Shown piece by piece: positions 34,192 to 42,656 of a stretch of 64,000 nt of DNA. A program made the position numbers and the translations under genes. This stretch comes from Psychroflexus torquis ATCC 700755 (GTDB taxonomy: Bacteria > Bacteroidota > Bacteroidia > Flavobacteriales > Flavobacteriaceae). The notes under the pieces are model-generated. The model was not told where the DNA came from. It did no database searches and saw nothing but the letters and a program-made list of their open reading frames with translations. Location: assembly GCF_000153485.2 (NCBI RefSeq), contig NC_018721.1, positions 434,001-498,000 of the forward strand. The letters run 5' to 3'. The number at the start of each line of letters is the position of its first letter. Within the stretch, counting starts at the first letter, position 1.

Positions 34192-35034
34192 CTATTTAGC
34201 GTTCCATTCTTTTAAAGAATCTTCGTTCATCTTAATATAATCTGCATTCCCAGCTTTTTTAGCACCTTCCAAAGAGGCTTTAGCGGTTACTATAGCTTTA
34301 TCTTTTTTACCATTGGCAGCATAGATCAATGACTGCTGTCTTAGCATCCAAAATGGTTTAACTTCAACCATAACCATTCCCTTTTCCATCCACTCTTCTG
34401 CTTTATTCATATCCTTACCAGCATTGAGGTAATATATGGCAGAATCGAAATAATCGTTAGCGGATGGACCACTCATTATAGCGGTTACACTTTCCATAAC
34501 AAGATCATCTGTTGGGAAACTGATTGGTACTTCAACCATTGTCTTCTCCCAAGACATCTGAAGATGTGCTTTATCCATCCGTAAAGCTCCTAAATCGATA
34601 CTTAGAGTTTCAACCATATGGTTTAATGATTTTACAGGGACATTTACCATAGCAGCTACAGCATCTTCATTCCATGTTTTTGGCAAGCCCCAATTGTCTG
34701 TGTCTTCATAAAAAAAGACATCCCAACTCTCTTTTTTAGGAGTACTGTAGACCGCATAACTTCCAGCTTCTAAAGCTTGTTCACCAATTTTTACGTCCGT
34801 AGAAAAAGTGATGATTGTATTTTCATTGGCCCCTGTCCTCCATCGCTTATTGAAAGGAACAAGATTTCCAAACACAGCTCTTTCATTTGCAGAAGGTCTA
34901 GAGTAAGCAATTGATACTTCAGACAAACCAACCATTTGGGTTGTGTTCGAATTTGGACTTGGTTGTGGAGCCTCCAATTGAGCAAAAATGGACATGGAGA
35001 ACGTTAGCACTAAGGCTGTTAAAAATGTTTTCAT
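34192..35034 (-). CDS. DUF2911 domain-containing secreted protein
   Basis: A 280-residue secreted protein: signal peptide about 1-19 (MKTFLTALVLTFSMSIFAQ), then a DUF2911 domain (about 20-165) with VGLSEVSIAYSRPSANERAVFGNLVPFNKRWRTGANENT near its start, and a C-terminal helical part with tetratricopeptide-like repeats (about 190-275: IYYLNAGKDMNKAEEWMEKG, QSLIYAANGKKDKAIVTA). The function of DUF2911 is unknown; it is common and abundant in Bacteroidota. The ATG at 35034 gives a clean signal peptide; the ORF extends upstream to 35067 through an unlikely leader. A 14-base inverted repeat lies just before the start (35042-35083). Confidence 0.88.
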   Translation of the reverse strand: MKTFLTALVLTFSMSIFAQLEAPQPSPNSNTTQMVGLSEVSIAYSRPSANERAVFGNLVPFNKRWRTGANENTIITFSTDVKIGEQALEAGSYAVYSTPKKESWDVFFYEDTDNWGLPKTWNEDAVAAMVNVPVKSLNHMVETLSIDLGALRMDKAHLQMSWEKTMVEVPISFPTDDLVMESVTAIMSGPSANDYFDSAIYYLNAGKDMNKAEEWMEKGMVMVEVKPFWMLRQQSLIYAANGKKDKAIVTAKASLEGAKKAGNADYIKMNEDSLKEWNAK

Positions 35035-35041
35035 GGTGTTT

Positions 35042-35083
35042 TTATCTTTAAATTTTTGATTTAACAATTAAATTTAAAGATAA
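35042..35083 (-). promoter_or_regulatory. perfect inverted repeat in the 5' leader of the DUF2911 gene
   Basis: TTATCTTTAAATTT at 35042-35055 and its exact complement at 35070-35083 enclose a 14-base spacer. The inner arm ends 8 bases from the ATG, so in RNA the hairpin would cover the ribosome-binding region; as DNA it could be an operator. All A/T-rich, so chance is not excluded. Confidence 0.4.
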
Positions 35084-35124
35084 GTAAATATATGTCCTAG
35101 AAAATATTTGTCTTACTAAAATAC

Positions 35125-35159
35125 TTGAACAGAAATCCTACTACAAATCCTTATCTTTG
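35125..35159 (+). promoter_or_regulatory. kdsA promoter
   Basis: TTG at 35125-35127 and TATCTTTG at 35152-35159, 24 bases apart, fit the Bacteroidota -33/-7 boxes. The kdsA ATG at 35175 is 15 bases downstream; an in-frame TTG at 35157 lies inside the box and is not the start. Confidence 0.45.
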
Positions 35160-35174
35160 AAAAAAATTAAAAAA

Positions 35175-35993
35175 ATGGATTTGCAACTTATTCCTAAACT
35201 TAAACATACCAACTCCTACAACTTTTTCTTATTAGCTGGACCTTGTGCTATAGAAAGTGAAGATATGGCTATGAGAATTGCCGAACGCATCTTGGAAATT
35301 ACTGATAAACTAGAAATCCCTTTTGTATTCAAAGGCTCTTTTAAGAAAGCAAATCGAAGTAGAATAGATAGCTTTACAGGAATAGGGGATGAAAAAGCCT
35401 TAGAAATCCTCAAAAAAGTAAGTGAAAAGTTTGATGTACCGACAGTCACAGATATTCACCAAGAAAGTGACGCTGCTATGGCAGCAAAGTATGTGGACAT
35501 TTTACAAATTCCTGCTTTCCTAGTGCGTCAAACTGATTTGCTAGTCGCAGCAGCAGAAACAGGTAAGGTCATCAATCTTAAAAAAGGACAATTTATGAGT
35601 CCTGAGAGTATGCAGCATGCAACACAAAAGATAAAGGATTCTGGCAATGATAAAGTGATGATTACAGATCGTGGAACCATGTTTGGGTATCAAGACTTAA
35701 TTGTAGATTTTAGAGGTATTCCAACGATGCGGCGTTATGCTTCAACAGTTTTAGATGTTACCCATTCTTTACAACAACCCAACCAATCTTCTGGAGTTAC
35801 TGGAGGAAGGCCCGAAATGATTGAAACCATTGCTAGAGCTGGAATAGTCAATAATGTAGATGGACTGTTCATTGAAACTCACTTTAATCCAAGCGAAGCT
35901 AAAAGTGATGGCGCCAATATGCTCAATATAGATTTGCTAGAAGGGATTCTAACACGTTTGGTTAAAATAAGACAAACTATCAACCAATTTTAA
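35175..35993 (+). CDS. kdsA: 3-deoxy-8-phosphooctulonate synthase
   Basis: KdsA condenses PEP with arabinose 5-phosphate to Kdo 8-phosphate, the first committed step to the Kdo of lipopolysaccharide. The 272-residue barrel protein has LLAGPCAIESEDMA, FKGSFKKANRSRIDSFTGIG, VTDIHQE, LQIPAFLVRQTDLLVAAA, NLKKGQFMSPE, ITDRGTMFGYQDLIVDFRGIP and FIETHFNPSEAKSDGANML, the complete family pattern. The ATG at 35175 (MDLQLIPKLKH) is the family start. Its stop overlaps that of the converging xseB by 4 bases. KdsC is at 26046 in this window. Confidence 0.96.
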   Translation: MDLQLIPKLKHTNSYNFFLLAGPCAIESEDMAMRIAERILEITDKLEIPFVFKGSFKKANRSRIDSFTGIGDEKALEILKKVSEKFDVPTVTDIHQESDAAMAAKYVDILQIPAFLVRQTDLLVAAAETGKVINLKKGQFMSPESMQHATQKIKDSGNDKVMITDRGTMFGYQDLIVDFRGIPTMRRYASTVLDVTHSLQQPNQSSGVTGGRPEMIETIARAGIVNNVDGLFIETHFNPSEAKSDGANMLNIDLLEGILTRLVKIRQTINQF

Positions 35994-36208
35994 TCGTTGG
36001 AGTCCTCGTTTAGATCCACCATATCATCCAGAGCAGAATTGACTTCGGTCTCGGTTTTGGTCAAAACTGTTTTGCAATACTTCATCAACTCCGAAGCTCG
36101 TTCTACCTTTTTGGTAAGTTCGTCTACAGACACTGAGTCATTTTCGATCTTGGAAACTATAGTTTTTAGTTCGCTTAAAGCAGTTTCGTAATTTTTAATT
36201 TTTTCCAT
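35990..36208 (-). CDS. xseB: exodeoxyribonuclease VII small subunit
   Basis: A 72-residue helical protein, the small subunit of exonuclease VII, which degrades single-stranded DNA in both directions; several XseB copies bind each XseA. It shows the family pattern: YETALSELKTIVSKIENDSVSVDELTKKVERASELMKYCKTVLTKTETEV (about 6-56), a helical hairpin, followed by an acidic tail. The start overlaps the end of xseA by 14 bases, and the stop overlaps that of the converging kdsA by 4 bases. Confidence 0.93.
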   Translation of the reverse strand: MEKIKNYETALSELKTIVSKIENDSVSVDELTKKVERASELMKYCKTVLTKTETEVNSALDDMVDLNEDSND

Positions 36209-37595
36209 TGAGTTTTGTTTTTATCACTTTACTTTCAGCATAACCGTCTGCAAACATAGTCTTTAGTTGATCCCCAGTTTTTAAATCAGAAGCGGATTTT
36301 ATAATCTTATCGTTAACTAGATTCAATGTATATCCGCGTTTAAGAATTTGTTCTGGTGATAATAATTTTAGATTAGAAGATAAATAATTCAGAGTGTTGT
36401 GATTATTTACCAACACGTCTGAGGTTTCCCTCTTTAAGGTATTTGAAAGCCGCCTTAATTGTTGATTTTCAGTTTGAAAGCCTTGTTTGGTCATAAACTT
36501 AAGTTGAAAACTCAACTGAGTTAAGCCGTCAAACCGACTTCTTACATAAGAAGGTAGTGTAGATTTGATTCGTTGTCGCTGTTGTTTCAACATAAAGTCA
36601 TGCCGTTGTAAAAGCGTGTCGACTTGAGATTTAAATTTTAGGTGCAAAGCTTTTAATTCAAACTGTTCTTCCTTCAGCTTATACTTTACTAATCTATTGA
36701 AATCTGAATGCAGCATATTCAGCTCCTCAAAGCAATCCATAAATCTATCGATAAAAAAATAGGCGACATCTGTAGGAGTGATTTTATTGGTATAGGTTAC
36801 CATTTCGACTAGAGTTTCATTGGTGGAATGACCAATCCCAGAAATAACTGGCAAGGGGAATCTTGCCACTTTAGAGGCTAAAATAAAACTATCATAACAG
36901 CTTAAACCTACATCCCCGCCTCCACCTCTTATAATTGTGACTACATCAAATTCAGATGTTCTTGTTTTGATAAGCTCCAATGCTTCAGAAATAGAAGTGA
37001 TGGCTTTATCACCTTGAAGCAAAGCAGGAAAGAGCTCCAACTCAAATTTGAACCCGTATTTGTTATGCGAAATAATATTCAAAAAGTCTTGATAACCTTT
37101 GCTGGTTTCCACAGAAATAATAGCAATACGCTTTGGAACTTTCGGAAAAGTAAGAGTCTTATTTAGGTCAAACAAGCCTTCAGTTTTTAAACGCTTAAGG
37201 CTTTCTAGCTTTTCTTTGGCCATCTCACCTAAGGTAAAACTAGCATCAATATCTACAATATTCAAAGAAAACCCATAATTGGGATGATAGGTAACTTTAG
37301 CTAAGATCATAACCGTCATCCCCTCAGACAAGGGTTTTCTGGTGACGTCTTCAAATTGTTTTGAAATAGTCTTAAAAGTATCCGACCATATAATAGCTCG
37401 CATTTGAGCCAATACTTGTCCGTTCTGTTTTTCGACTAAGTCTGGATAACAATGTCCGCTTTTAGTATATGCGTTTAACTTGGCAATCTCGGTTTTAATC
37501 CAGTATGGCTTGTGGTAATGCGTAGAAATCATCCGTTGTAAACTCTTACCAATATCTAGTAAAGTAAATACAGAAGTTGCAGTTGAGTTTGACAT
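36195..37595 (-). CDS. xseA: exodeoxyribonuclease VII large subunit
   Basis: XseA is the catalytic subunit of exonuclease VII. The 466 residues show an N-terminal OB-fold (about 8-105, with SGHCYPDLVEKQNGQVLAQMRAIIW), the catalytic domain with VETSKGYQDFLNII, VVTIIRGGGGDVGLSCYDSF and PVISGIGHSTNETLVEMV, a long coiled coil (about 310-420), and the C-terminal ILKRGYTLNLVNDKIIKS motif. The ATG at 37595 (MSNSTATSVF) is chosen; the ORF extends 19 codons upstream without conservation. It is followed by xseB (14-base overlap) and preceded 7 bases upstream by the DinB-like gene. Confidence 0.95.
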   Translation of the reverse strand: MSNSTATSVFTLLDIGKSLQRMISTHYHKPYWIKTEIAKLNAYTKSGHCYPDLVEKQNGQVLAQMRAIIWSDTFKTISKQFEDVTRKPLSEGMTVMILAKVTYHPNYGFSLNIVDIDASFTLGEMAKEKLESLKRLKTEGLFDLNKTLTFPKVPKRIAIISVETSKGYQDFLNIISHNKYGFKFELELFPALLQGDKAITSISEALELIKTRTSEFDVVTIIRGGGGDVGLSCYDSFILASKVARFPLPVISGIGHSTNETLVEMVTYTNKITPTDVAYFFIDRFMDCFEELNMLHSDFNRLVKYKLKEEQFELKALHLKFKSQVDTLLQRHDFMLKQQRQRIKSTLPSYVRSRFDGLTQLSFQLKFMTKQGFQTENQQLRRLSNTLKRETSDVLVNNHNTLNYLSSNLKLLSPEQILKRGYTLNLVNDKIIKSASDLKTGDQLKTMFADGYAESKVIKTKLNGKN

Positions 37596-37602
37596 TGAAT
37601 TC

Positions 37603-38124
37603 TTATAAATAACGCTCTTTAATAATATGGATATGATGCTTTTGATGACCACATAAAATAAAAGGTAAAACTCTTACAGAAAATGGACCTCCACTGGCTT
37701 GACCAATATTGGTGAGCATCTCATTTTCAAAACTTTTAAATAGATATATGCTAGATATCCTCAAAGCCTGAAATTCTTCTACTAAATCTTCTAAAGTCCT
37801 ATGATTAGAAAAACAGTGTTCCGCATAGTCGTTTTCATCATAACTTGGCAACTCTGTAAAGTCCTTTCTTGCAAACCTCAAAGCCCTGTTCATGAAAATA
37901 CGCTCGGTATCGATGAGATGCTGAAGAATCTGCTTTGGCGTCCACTTATTGGGTGCATATCTAAAACCTAATTTGTTCTTTGGGATAGTATTGAAGAAAT
38001 TAATTAACTCTTCTTTTTGGTCCAAAGCTTCTAATAGGTTGGTCTCTGAAGAAACACGTTGAAGATACAAGTCGTAATATGGTTTATACTCTGTTTGATA
38101 AATCTCTGCTTTTGTAACTTCCAT
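37603..38124 (-). CDS. DinB-family (YfiT-like) putative metal-dependent hydrolase
   Basis: A 173-residue four-helix-bundle protein of the DinB superfamily. The metal ligands are visible: WTPKQILQHLIDTERIFMNRALRF (first His, near residue 68) and a C-terminal CGHQKHHIHIIKERYL with clustered His. Members include bacillithiol or thiol S-transferases and unknown hydrolases; no substrate can be assigned here. The first ATG that fits is 38124 (MEVTKAEIYQ); an upstream TTG at 38133 is in frame but inside the previous gene. It starts 1 base after the proline dehydrogenase stop. Confidence 0.88.
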   Translation of the reverse strand: MEVTKAEIYQTEYKPYYDLYLQRVSSETNLLEALDQKEELINFFNTIPKNKLGFRYAPNKWTPKQILQHLIDTERIFMNRALRFARKDFTELPSYDENDYAEHCFSNHRTLEDLVEEFQALRISSIYLFKSFENEMLTNIGQASGGPFSVRVLPFILCGHQKHHIHIIKERYL

Positions 38125-38125
38125 A

Positions 38126-39319
38126 TTATTCAACTCGTTTTACAAATTGGCCAGCTCTTCTTTGCTTTTCTTCTCTTAATAAAGCTAATTCACGACCGGT
38201 CTGACCTCGAACAGAAGAATTTTCTTGAGCTCTTCTTATCAAATACGGAATCACATCTTTAATAGGACCAAATGGTAGGAGCTTAATTGCATTGGAATTT
38301 ATTCTACCAATGTTGAAACTGATATGGTCGCTCATCCCATACAATTGTCCAAACCAAATTCTGTCATCTGAAAGTGAAATATCTTTTTGGCTCATTAACT
38401 GTAATGCCATATAAGTACTCACCTCATTATGAGTTCCTATAAATTGCGAAATTTGATCTATATTGTCTATACAATAACACATCACTGCATTAAAGTTAAC
38501 ATCGGTAGCTTCTTTATCCTCACAGATAGGGGTTAGATAGCCTTTACTCTTGGCCCTCGCATTCTCTTTTTCCATATATGCACCTCGAACTGTTTTAAAC
38601 CCCAATTTAAAACCATCCCTTTGAGCTCTTTCATGTATAGCCTTTGTGTAAGACAATCTGTCCCAACGGTAGCATTGCAGCGTATTGAATATGATTGCTT
38701 TTTCCTTATTGAATTTTCTCATCATATCCTCAGCAAGATTGTCTGCTGCATCTTGCATCCAGGTATCTTCTGCATCGATAAGAAGTTTGGTGTCATTATC
38801 GTAAGCAGCTTGGCAAACCTTTTCAAACCTAAATTTTATACTGTCCCATTCTTGTTGTTCTTCTTCCGAAAGGACGTCGTTGGCAGTGACTTTCTCCCAT
38901 ATAGCAAAACGTCCTAAACTCGTTGGTTTTGCTACAGCAAAAGGAATTTCTTTTGACTTAGAGGCATATTCTATAATCTCTATTTTTGAATTTGCAGCTT
39001 TATCAAATTCCTCTTCGGTTTCCTTGCCTTCTACAGAGTAATCCAAAACACTGTACACATTTTCTGCATACATTTTTTTCACAAGTGGCATGCATTCATC
39101 TTGGCTTTCACCTCCGCAAAATTGCTCGAAAATAGTAGCTCTCACCAAACTATCGATAGGTAGTTTTAAGTCTAGAGCTAAATTGGTTGCTCTTGTAGAA
39201 ATCGGAACAAAAAAAGGAATGTTCATCATAGTAAAGAGAAACAGGGAACGCTTCAAGTCTTTATCTGATTTTAAGACAAAGGCGTGTTTGGTATCGTTGA
39301 ATATTTTAGTATCGATCAT
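38126..39319 (-). CDS. proline dehydrogenase family protein
   Basis: A 397-residue single-function FAD-dependent proline dehydrogenase, which oxidises proline to pyrroline-5-carboxylate, the first step of proline use. Barrel motifs are seen: VAKPTSLGR, LLIDAEDTWMQDAAD, IIFNTLQCYRWDRL, GFKLGFKTVRGAYMEKENARA, IGTHNEVSTYMALQ, IWFGQLYGMSDHISFNIG and the C-terminal VIPYLIRRAQENSSVRGQTGREL. The pyrroline-5-carboxylate dehydrogenase is not fused and not in the window. It heads the group proline dehydrogenase, DinB-like, xseA, xseB and is divergent from aroB. Confidence 0.94.
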   Translation of the reverse strand: MIDTKIFNDTKHAFVLKSDKDLKRSLFLFTMMNIPFFVPISTRATNLALDLKLPIDSLVRATIFEQFCGGESQDECMPLVKKMYAENVYSVLDYSVEGKETEEEFDKAANSKIEIIEYASKSKEIPFAVAKPTSLGRFAIWEKVTANDVLSEEEQQEWDSIKFRFEKVCQAAYDNDTKLLIDAEDTWMQDAADNLAEDMMRKFNKEKAIIFNTLQCYRWDRLSYTKAIHERAQRDGFKLGFKTVRGAYMEKENARAKSKGYLTPICEDKEATDVNFNAVMCYCIDNIDQISQFIGTHNEVSTYMALQLMSQKDISLSDDRIWFGQLYGMSDHISFNIGRINSNAIKLLPFGPIKDVIPYLIRRAQENSSVRGQTGRELALLREEKQRRAGQFVKRVE

Positions 39320-39335
39320 ATTGAAAAATTGTATT

Positions 39336-39343
39336 CAAATATA
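39336..39343 (-). promoter_or_regulatory. proline dehydrogenase promoter -7 box
   Basis: TATATTTG on the minus strand, 16 bases before the ATG at 39319, matches TAnnTTTG. No clear -33 partner at the usual spacing. Confidence 0.4.
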
Positions 39344-39408
39344 GGAATTGATGTAGTATTTTCGCGGTAGCAACTTAGCTATTTCAAGAATCTTAACAAA
39401 GCTTTTTA

Positions 39409-40482
39409 ATGATGAATACGATAGAGCTAGAAAACTATACCATAGCATTTCAAGAACAGGCGTATACTGAACTCAATTTACTAATAAACATCAAAGCCTA
39501 TTCTTCCATTTATATTTTGGTCGACTCCAATACTCAGGAGAAATGCTCTAAATTTCTTTCAGAAAAAATTGAAGCAGACGTCAGAATTGAATGGATCGAA
39601 ATTGAACCTGGAGAAGAATTCAAAACTATTTCGACTTGTTCGGAAATCTGGAAAACCTTATCTGAAACTGGGGCTGATAGAAAATCGCTTTTGATAAATC
39701 TCGGTGGTGGAATTGTGACAGATATCGGTGGGTTTGTAGCCTCTAGTTTTAAGAGAGGGATTGACTTTGTCCATATTCCTACAACTCTACTCGGCATGGT
39801 AGATGCTGCGATAGGGGGAAAGAATGGTGTAAACCTTGATAGTTTAAAAAATCAAATCGGACTTATACGTCCACCTCAACTGGTTGTTGTAGATGTTGGT
39901 TATCTCTCTACTTTACCTTCTGAAGAAATGAGGAGTGGGTTAGCGGAAATGCTTAAACACGGCTTAATTGCAAATGAAGACTATTTAGACAGCTTTAAAG
40001 ATTTATCTCAATTTCAAGTAGACAAACTGCCAGAGTTGATTAGAGATTCAATCCGAATCAAAACTAAAATAGCCGAAGAAGATCCCTTTGAAAATGGATT
40101 GAGAATGGCCTTAAATTTCGGGCATACCCTTGGGCATGCTATAGAATCCTATCAGATGGAATCGCCCTCTAAAACGAAACTACTTCACGGAGAAGCTGTG
40201 GCCATAGGAATGATTTTAGCACTAAAGCTATCTGCAGATATATTAAAATTTACAGAAGAAAAATGCGACAAGGCGAGTCAACTTATCAGCCAATATTTTA
40301 AACCAGTCACTTTCACTTCAGAGGATGTGTCCAAGATAAAAACTTATCTTAAACATGATAAGAAAAATTCTAGTGGTAATATCAACTTTGTTTTATTAGA
40401 AAAAATAGGTCAGCCAAAACTAAATTGCAGGGTGAGCGATGATCAAATAAATAAGGCCTTTGCGTATTACAAAGACCTTTAG
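39409..40482 (+). CDS. aroB: 3-dehydroquinate synthase
   Basis: AroB closes DAHP to 3-dehydroquinate using bound NAD+ and a metal ion. The 357-residue protein shows the NAD-binding LLINLGGGIVTDIGGFVAS (about 100-119), FVHIPTTLLGMVDAAIGGKNGVN, GLAEMLKHGLI, EEDPFENGLRMALNFGHTLGHAIES with the metal-binding His residues, LLHGEAVAIGM and LKHDKKNSSGNINFVLL. All key residues look present. Two ATG codons stand together at 39409 and 39412; either may start. It is divergent from proline dehydrogenase and converges on trxB across two hairpins. Confidence 0.96.
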   Translation: MMNTIELENYTIAFQEQAYTELNLLINIKAYSSIYILVDSNTQEKCSKFLSEKIEADVRIEWIEIEPGEEFKTISTCSEIWKTLSETGADRKSLLINLGGGIVTDIGGFVASSFKRGIDFVHIPTTLLGMVDAAIGGKNGVNLDSLKNQIGLIRPPQLVVVDVGYLSTLPSEEMRSGLAEMLKHGLIANEDYLDSFKDLSQFQVDKLPELIRDSIRIKTKIAEEDPFENGLRMALNFGHTLGHAIESYQMESPSKTKLLHGEAVAIGMILALKLSADILKFTEEKCDKASQLISQYFKPVTFTSEDVSKIKTYLKHDKKNSSGNINFVLLEKIGQPKLNCRVSDDQINKAFAYYKDL

Positions 40483-40538
40483 TAAATTTTAAATCATCAT
40501 ATAAACTCACTATTAAATTTTATTTATAAGTGAGTTTA
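40453..40538. terminator. two hairpins at the aroB / trxB convergent junction
   Basis: The first, AAGGCCTTTG (40453-40462) with CAAAGACCTT (40470-40479), has one mismatch, a 7-base loop and a T-rich run after it; it lies in the last codons of aroB. The second, TAAACTCACT (40502-40511) with AGTGAGTTTA (40529-40538), is a perfect 10-base-pair stem ending 4 bases from the trxB stop. Either or both can end the converging transcripts. Confidence 0.6.
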
Positions 40539-40542
40539 AGTG

Positions 40543-41526
40543 TTAGTTAGCCACTGCCTCTTTTTCATTTTCAAGTATTCCTTCTAGGCTCCCTAAGTAA
40601 CGTTCTGCATCTAGAGCGGCCATGCATCCAGTTCCTGCCGCTGTAACTGCTTGTCTATATTCTTTATCTTGAGAATCACCACATGCAAACACGCCAGGAT
40701 AATTTGTTTTAGTAGATTTTGGTTTTGTGATAATATAACCAATCTCATCCATATCTAAATAGCCTTTAAACATGTCGGTGTTAGGCTTATGTCCAATAGC
40801 TATAAACAAACCTGTGATTTTTATTTCTTCTTTTACACCTGTTTTGTTATTGAGAATTCTTAAGCCTTCTACAACTTGTTCTCCAAGTACCTCATCGATT
40901 TCAGAGTAATATCTAAGATCGATATTTTTTGCTTTTTCAACACGATGCTGCATGGCTTTAGAAGCTTTCATATCCCCTTTCCTTACCAACATGGTGACTT
41001 TAGTACAAATATTAGATAAGTATGTTGCTTCTTCACAAGCGGTATCTCCACCACCTACAATCGCAACATCTTGTCCTTTATAAAAGAAACCATCACAAAC
41101 CGCACAAGCAGAAACTCCTCCACCTCTTAACCGTTGTTCACTTGGTATTCCTAAATATTTAGCTGAGGCACCAGTCGAAATAAGGACAGTTTCAGCTTCA
41201 ACCCACGTTTTATTATCAATCTGGGCTTTATGAATACCCCCTACTTTATCAGACAGTTCTACCTTGGTTACCATACCTATGCGAACATCAGTTCCAAAAC
41301 GCTCCGCTTGTTGCTGTAACTCTACCATCATTCTTGGACCATCAATTCCTTGAGGATAACCAGGGAAGTTATCAACTTCTGTAGTGGTTGTCAATTGCCC
41401 TCCAGGCTCTATTCCTGTGTAAACCACTGGGTTCATGTCTGCTCTTGCAGCATAAATCGCAGCTGTATAACCAGCAGGACCTGAACCTACGATTAAACAT
41501 TTTATACGTTCTATAGTATCTGACAT
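40543..41526 (-). CDS. trxB: thioredoxin-disulfide reductase
   Basis: TrxB passes electrons from NADPH through FAD and a redox-active disulfide to thioredoxin. The 327-residue protein has the FAD motif IVGSGPAGYTAAIYAARA near residue 11, GGQLTTTTEVDNFPGYP, the active-site CAVCDGFFYKGQDVAIVGGGDTACEEA (CAVC then the NADPH motif), IAIGHKPNT and GVFACGDSQDKEYRQAVTAAGTGCMAALDAERYL at the end. Length is normal (about 315-330). It has its own promoter (-7 box 41543-41550) and converges on aroB. Confidence 0.96.
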   Translation of the reverse strand: MSDTIERIKCLIVGSGPAGYTAAIYAARADMNPVVYTGIEPGGQLTTTTEVDNFPGYPQGIDGPRMMVELQQQAERFGTDVRIGMVTKVELSDKVGGIHKAQIDNKTWVEAETVLISTGASAKYLGIPSEQRLRGGGVSACAVCDGFFYKGQDVAIVGGGDTACEEATYLSNICTKVTMLVRKGDMKASKAMQHRVEKAKNIDLRYYSEIDEVLGEQVVEGLRILNNKTGVKEEIKITGLFIAIGHKPNTDMFKGYLDMDEIGYIITKPKSTKTNYPGVFACGDSQDKEYRQAVTAAGTGCMAALDAERYLGSLEGILENEKEAVAN

Positions 41527-41542
41527 AGTTTATATTTTTTTA

Positions 41543-41550
41543 CAAAGGTA
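41543..41550 (-). promoter_or_regulatory. trxB promoter -7 box
   Basis: TACCTTTG on the minus strand, 16 bases before the trxB ATG, matches TAnnTTTG. A possible -33 TTG lies at 41577-41579, 26 bases away. Confidence 0.45.
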
Positions 41551-41683
41551 ACAAGTTTTTAGGTTTTCTAGGACTTCAAAAATTTGTTCTTAGTATATAT
41601 GTATCAGCTTACTTTATGGTAAGAAAAGTTTTGATCCTGATATCACAACAAGTTGATGATTTGGTCAACCTTATTTAATCAAA

Positions 41684-41717
41684 TTGACCTTTAGCTTGAC
41701 TAAATTTAATAAATTTG
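41684..41717 (+). promoter_or_regulatory. tryptophan 2,3-dioxygenase promoter
   Basis: TTG at 41684-41686 and TAAATTTG at 41710-41717 with 23 bases between fit the Bacteroidota -33/-7 pattern. The ATG is 17 bases downstream. Between this and the trxB box are two short inverted repeats (around 41612 and 41652) that could be operators. Confidence 0.45.
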
Positions 41718-41734
41718 GATAAAAACAAAAGTCG

Positions 41735-42637
41735 ATGAATGAAGAGCTTTTAAAGCAACTCAAAAACAAGTACGAAGCCTTAGGAGAGAATCCTGAAACT
41801 TACTTAAAAGGTCTTCTCCATTCCAAGCCTCTTAATTATTGGGATTATATTGAGGTAGATACCTTGTTGTCTTTACAAAAACCTAAAACAGATTTTAAGG
41901 ACGAAACTGTTTTTATTATTTATCATCAAATTACTGAGCTTACACTAAAACTCATGATCCATGAGGCTCAACAAATTACAGAACTTAAAGACTTTACTGA
42001 GGAAGAGATATTTATGGATAAGCTCAAACGGCTTATGCGCTATACCGATATGCTTATCACTTCTTTTGATGTTATGAAAGATGGCATAAATTACGACGAT
42101 TACAGTCAGTTTCGATTATCTCTAACACCGGCTAGTGGATTCCAAAGTGCACAATTTCGTCATTTAGAATTGATGTGTACACCTCCCATCAATTTAGTGA
42201 ATGAAAATGGAAGAAAAGAGCTCACCTCCTCTCCTAGTTCTGATGAAATTTTTGAAAATATATACTGGAGAGATGCTGGCTATGACAAAAACACAGGCAA
42301 AAGCAGCTATACGCTTAGGGCTTTTGAAGAAAAATACCTCAAAGGTTTTAAAGCTTTAACAATGAATCTTCAGGGTCACTGTATCTTGGAACAATATTTA
42401 AAATTTGAGAACCCTAGTGATAAGTTGAAAATTAGGATGAAAGATTTTGACCATCACTACAACGTAAGATGGCCAATGGTACACCTCAAAACTGCTGCAA
42501 AATATTTACAAAAAAAAGGAAAAGTAAAAGAAGCGACTGGTGGTTCCGACTGGAAAAAGTATCTTCATCCCAAATACCAGCAACGCTCTTTTTTCCCAGA
42601 ATTATGGAAAGAAGATGATATCTTAAATTGGGTATAA
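41735..42637 (+). CDS. kynA: tryptophan 2,3-dioxygenase
   Basis: A haem enzyme that opens the indole ring of tryptophan to N-formylkynurenine, the first step of the kynurenine route. The 300 residues match the bacterial family: LNYWDYIEVDTLLSLQKP, FIIYHQITELTLKLMIHE (substrate-binding His and Tyr), the helix LMRYTDMLITSFDVMKDGINYDDYSQFRLSLTPASGFQSAQFRHLELM and the C-terminal DHHYNVRWPMVHLKTAAKYLQ with ATGGSDWKKYLHPKYQQRSFFPELW. The family length in other phyla is about 280 to 400. No other kynurenine gene is adjacent. nadC, which uses the quinolinate this pathway can supply, is in the window but far off. Confidence 0.93.
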   Translation: MNEELLKQLKNKYEALGENPETYLKGLLHSKPLNYWDYIEVDTLLSLQKPKTDFKDETVFIIYHQITELTLKLMIHEAQQITELKDFTEEEIFMDKLKRLMRYTDMLITSFDVMKDGINYDDYSQFRLSLTPASGFQSAQFRHLELMCTPPINLVNENGRKELTSSPSSDEIFENIYWRDAGYDKNTGKSSYTLRAFEEKYLKGFKALTMNLQGHCILEQYLKFENPSDKLKIRMKDFDHHYNVRWPMVHLKTAAKYLQKKGKVKEATGGSDWKKYLHPKYQQRSFFPELWKEDDILNWV

Positions 42638-42656
42638 TTTTTGATTAATTTTAAGC

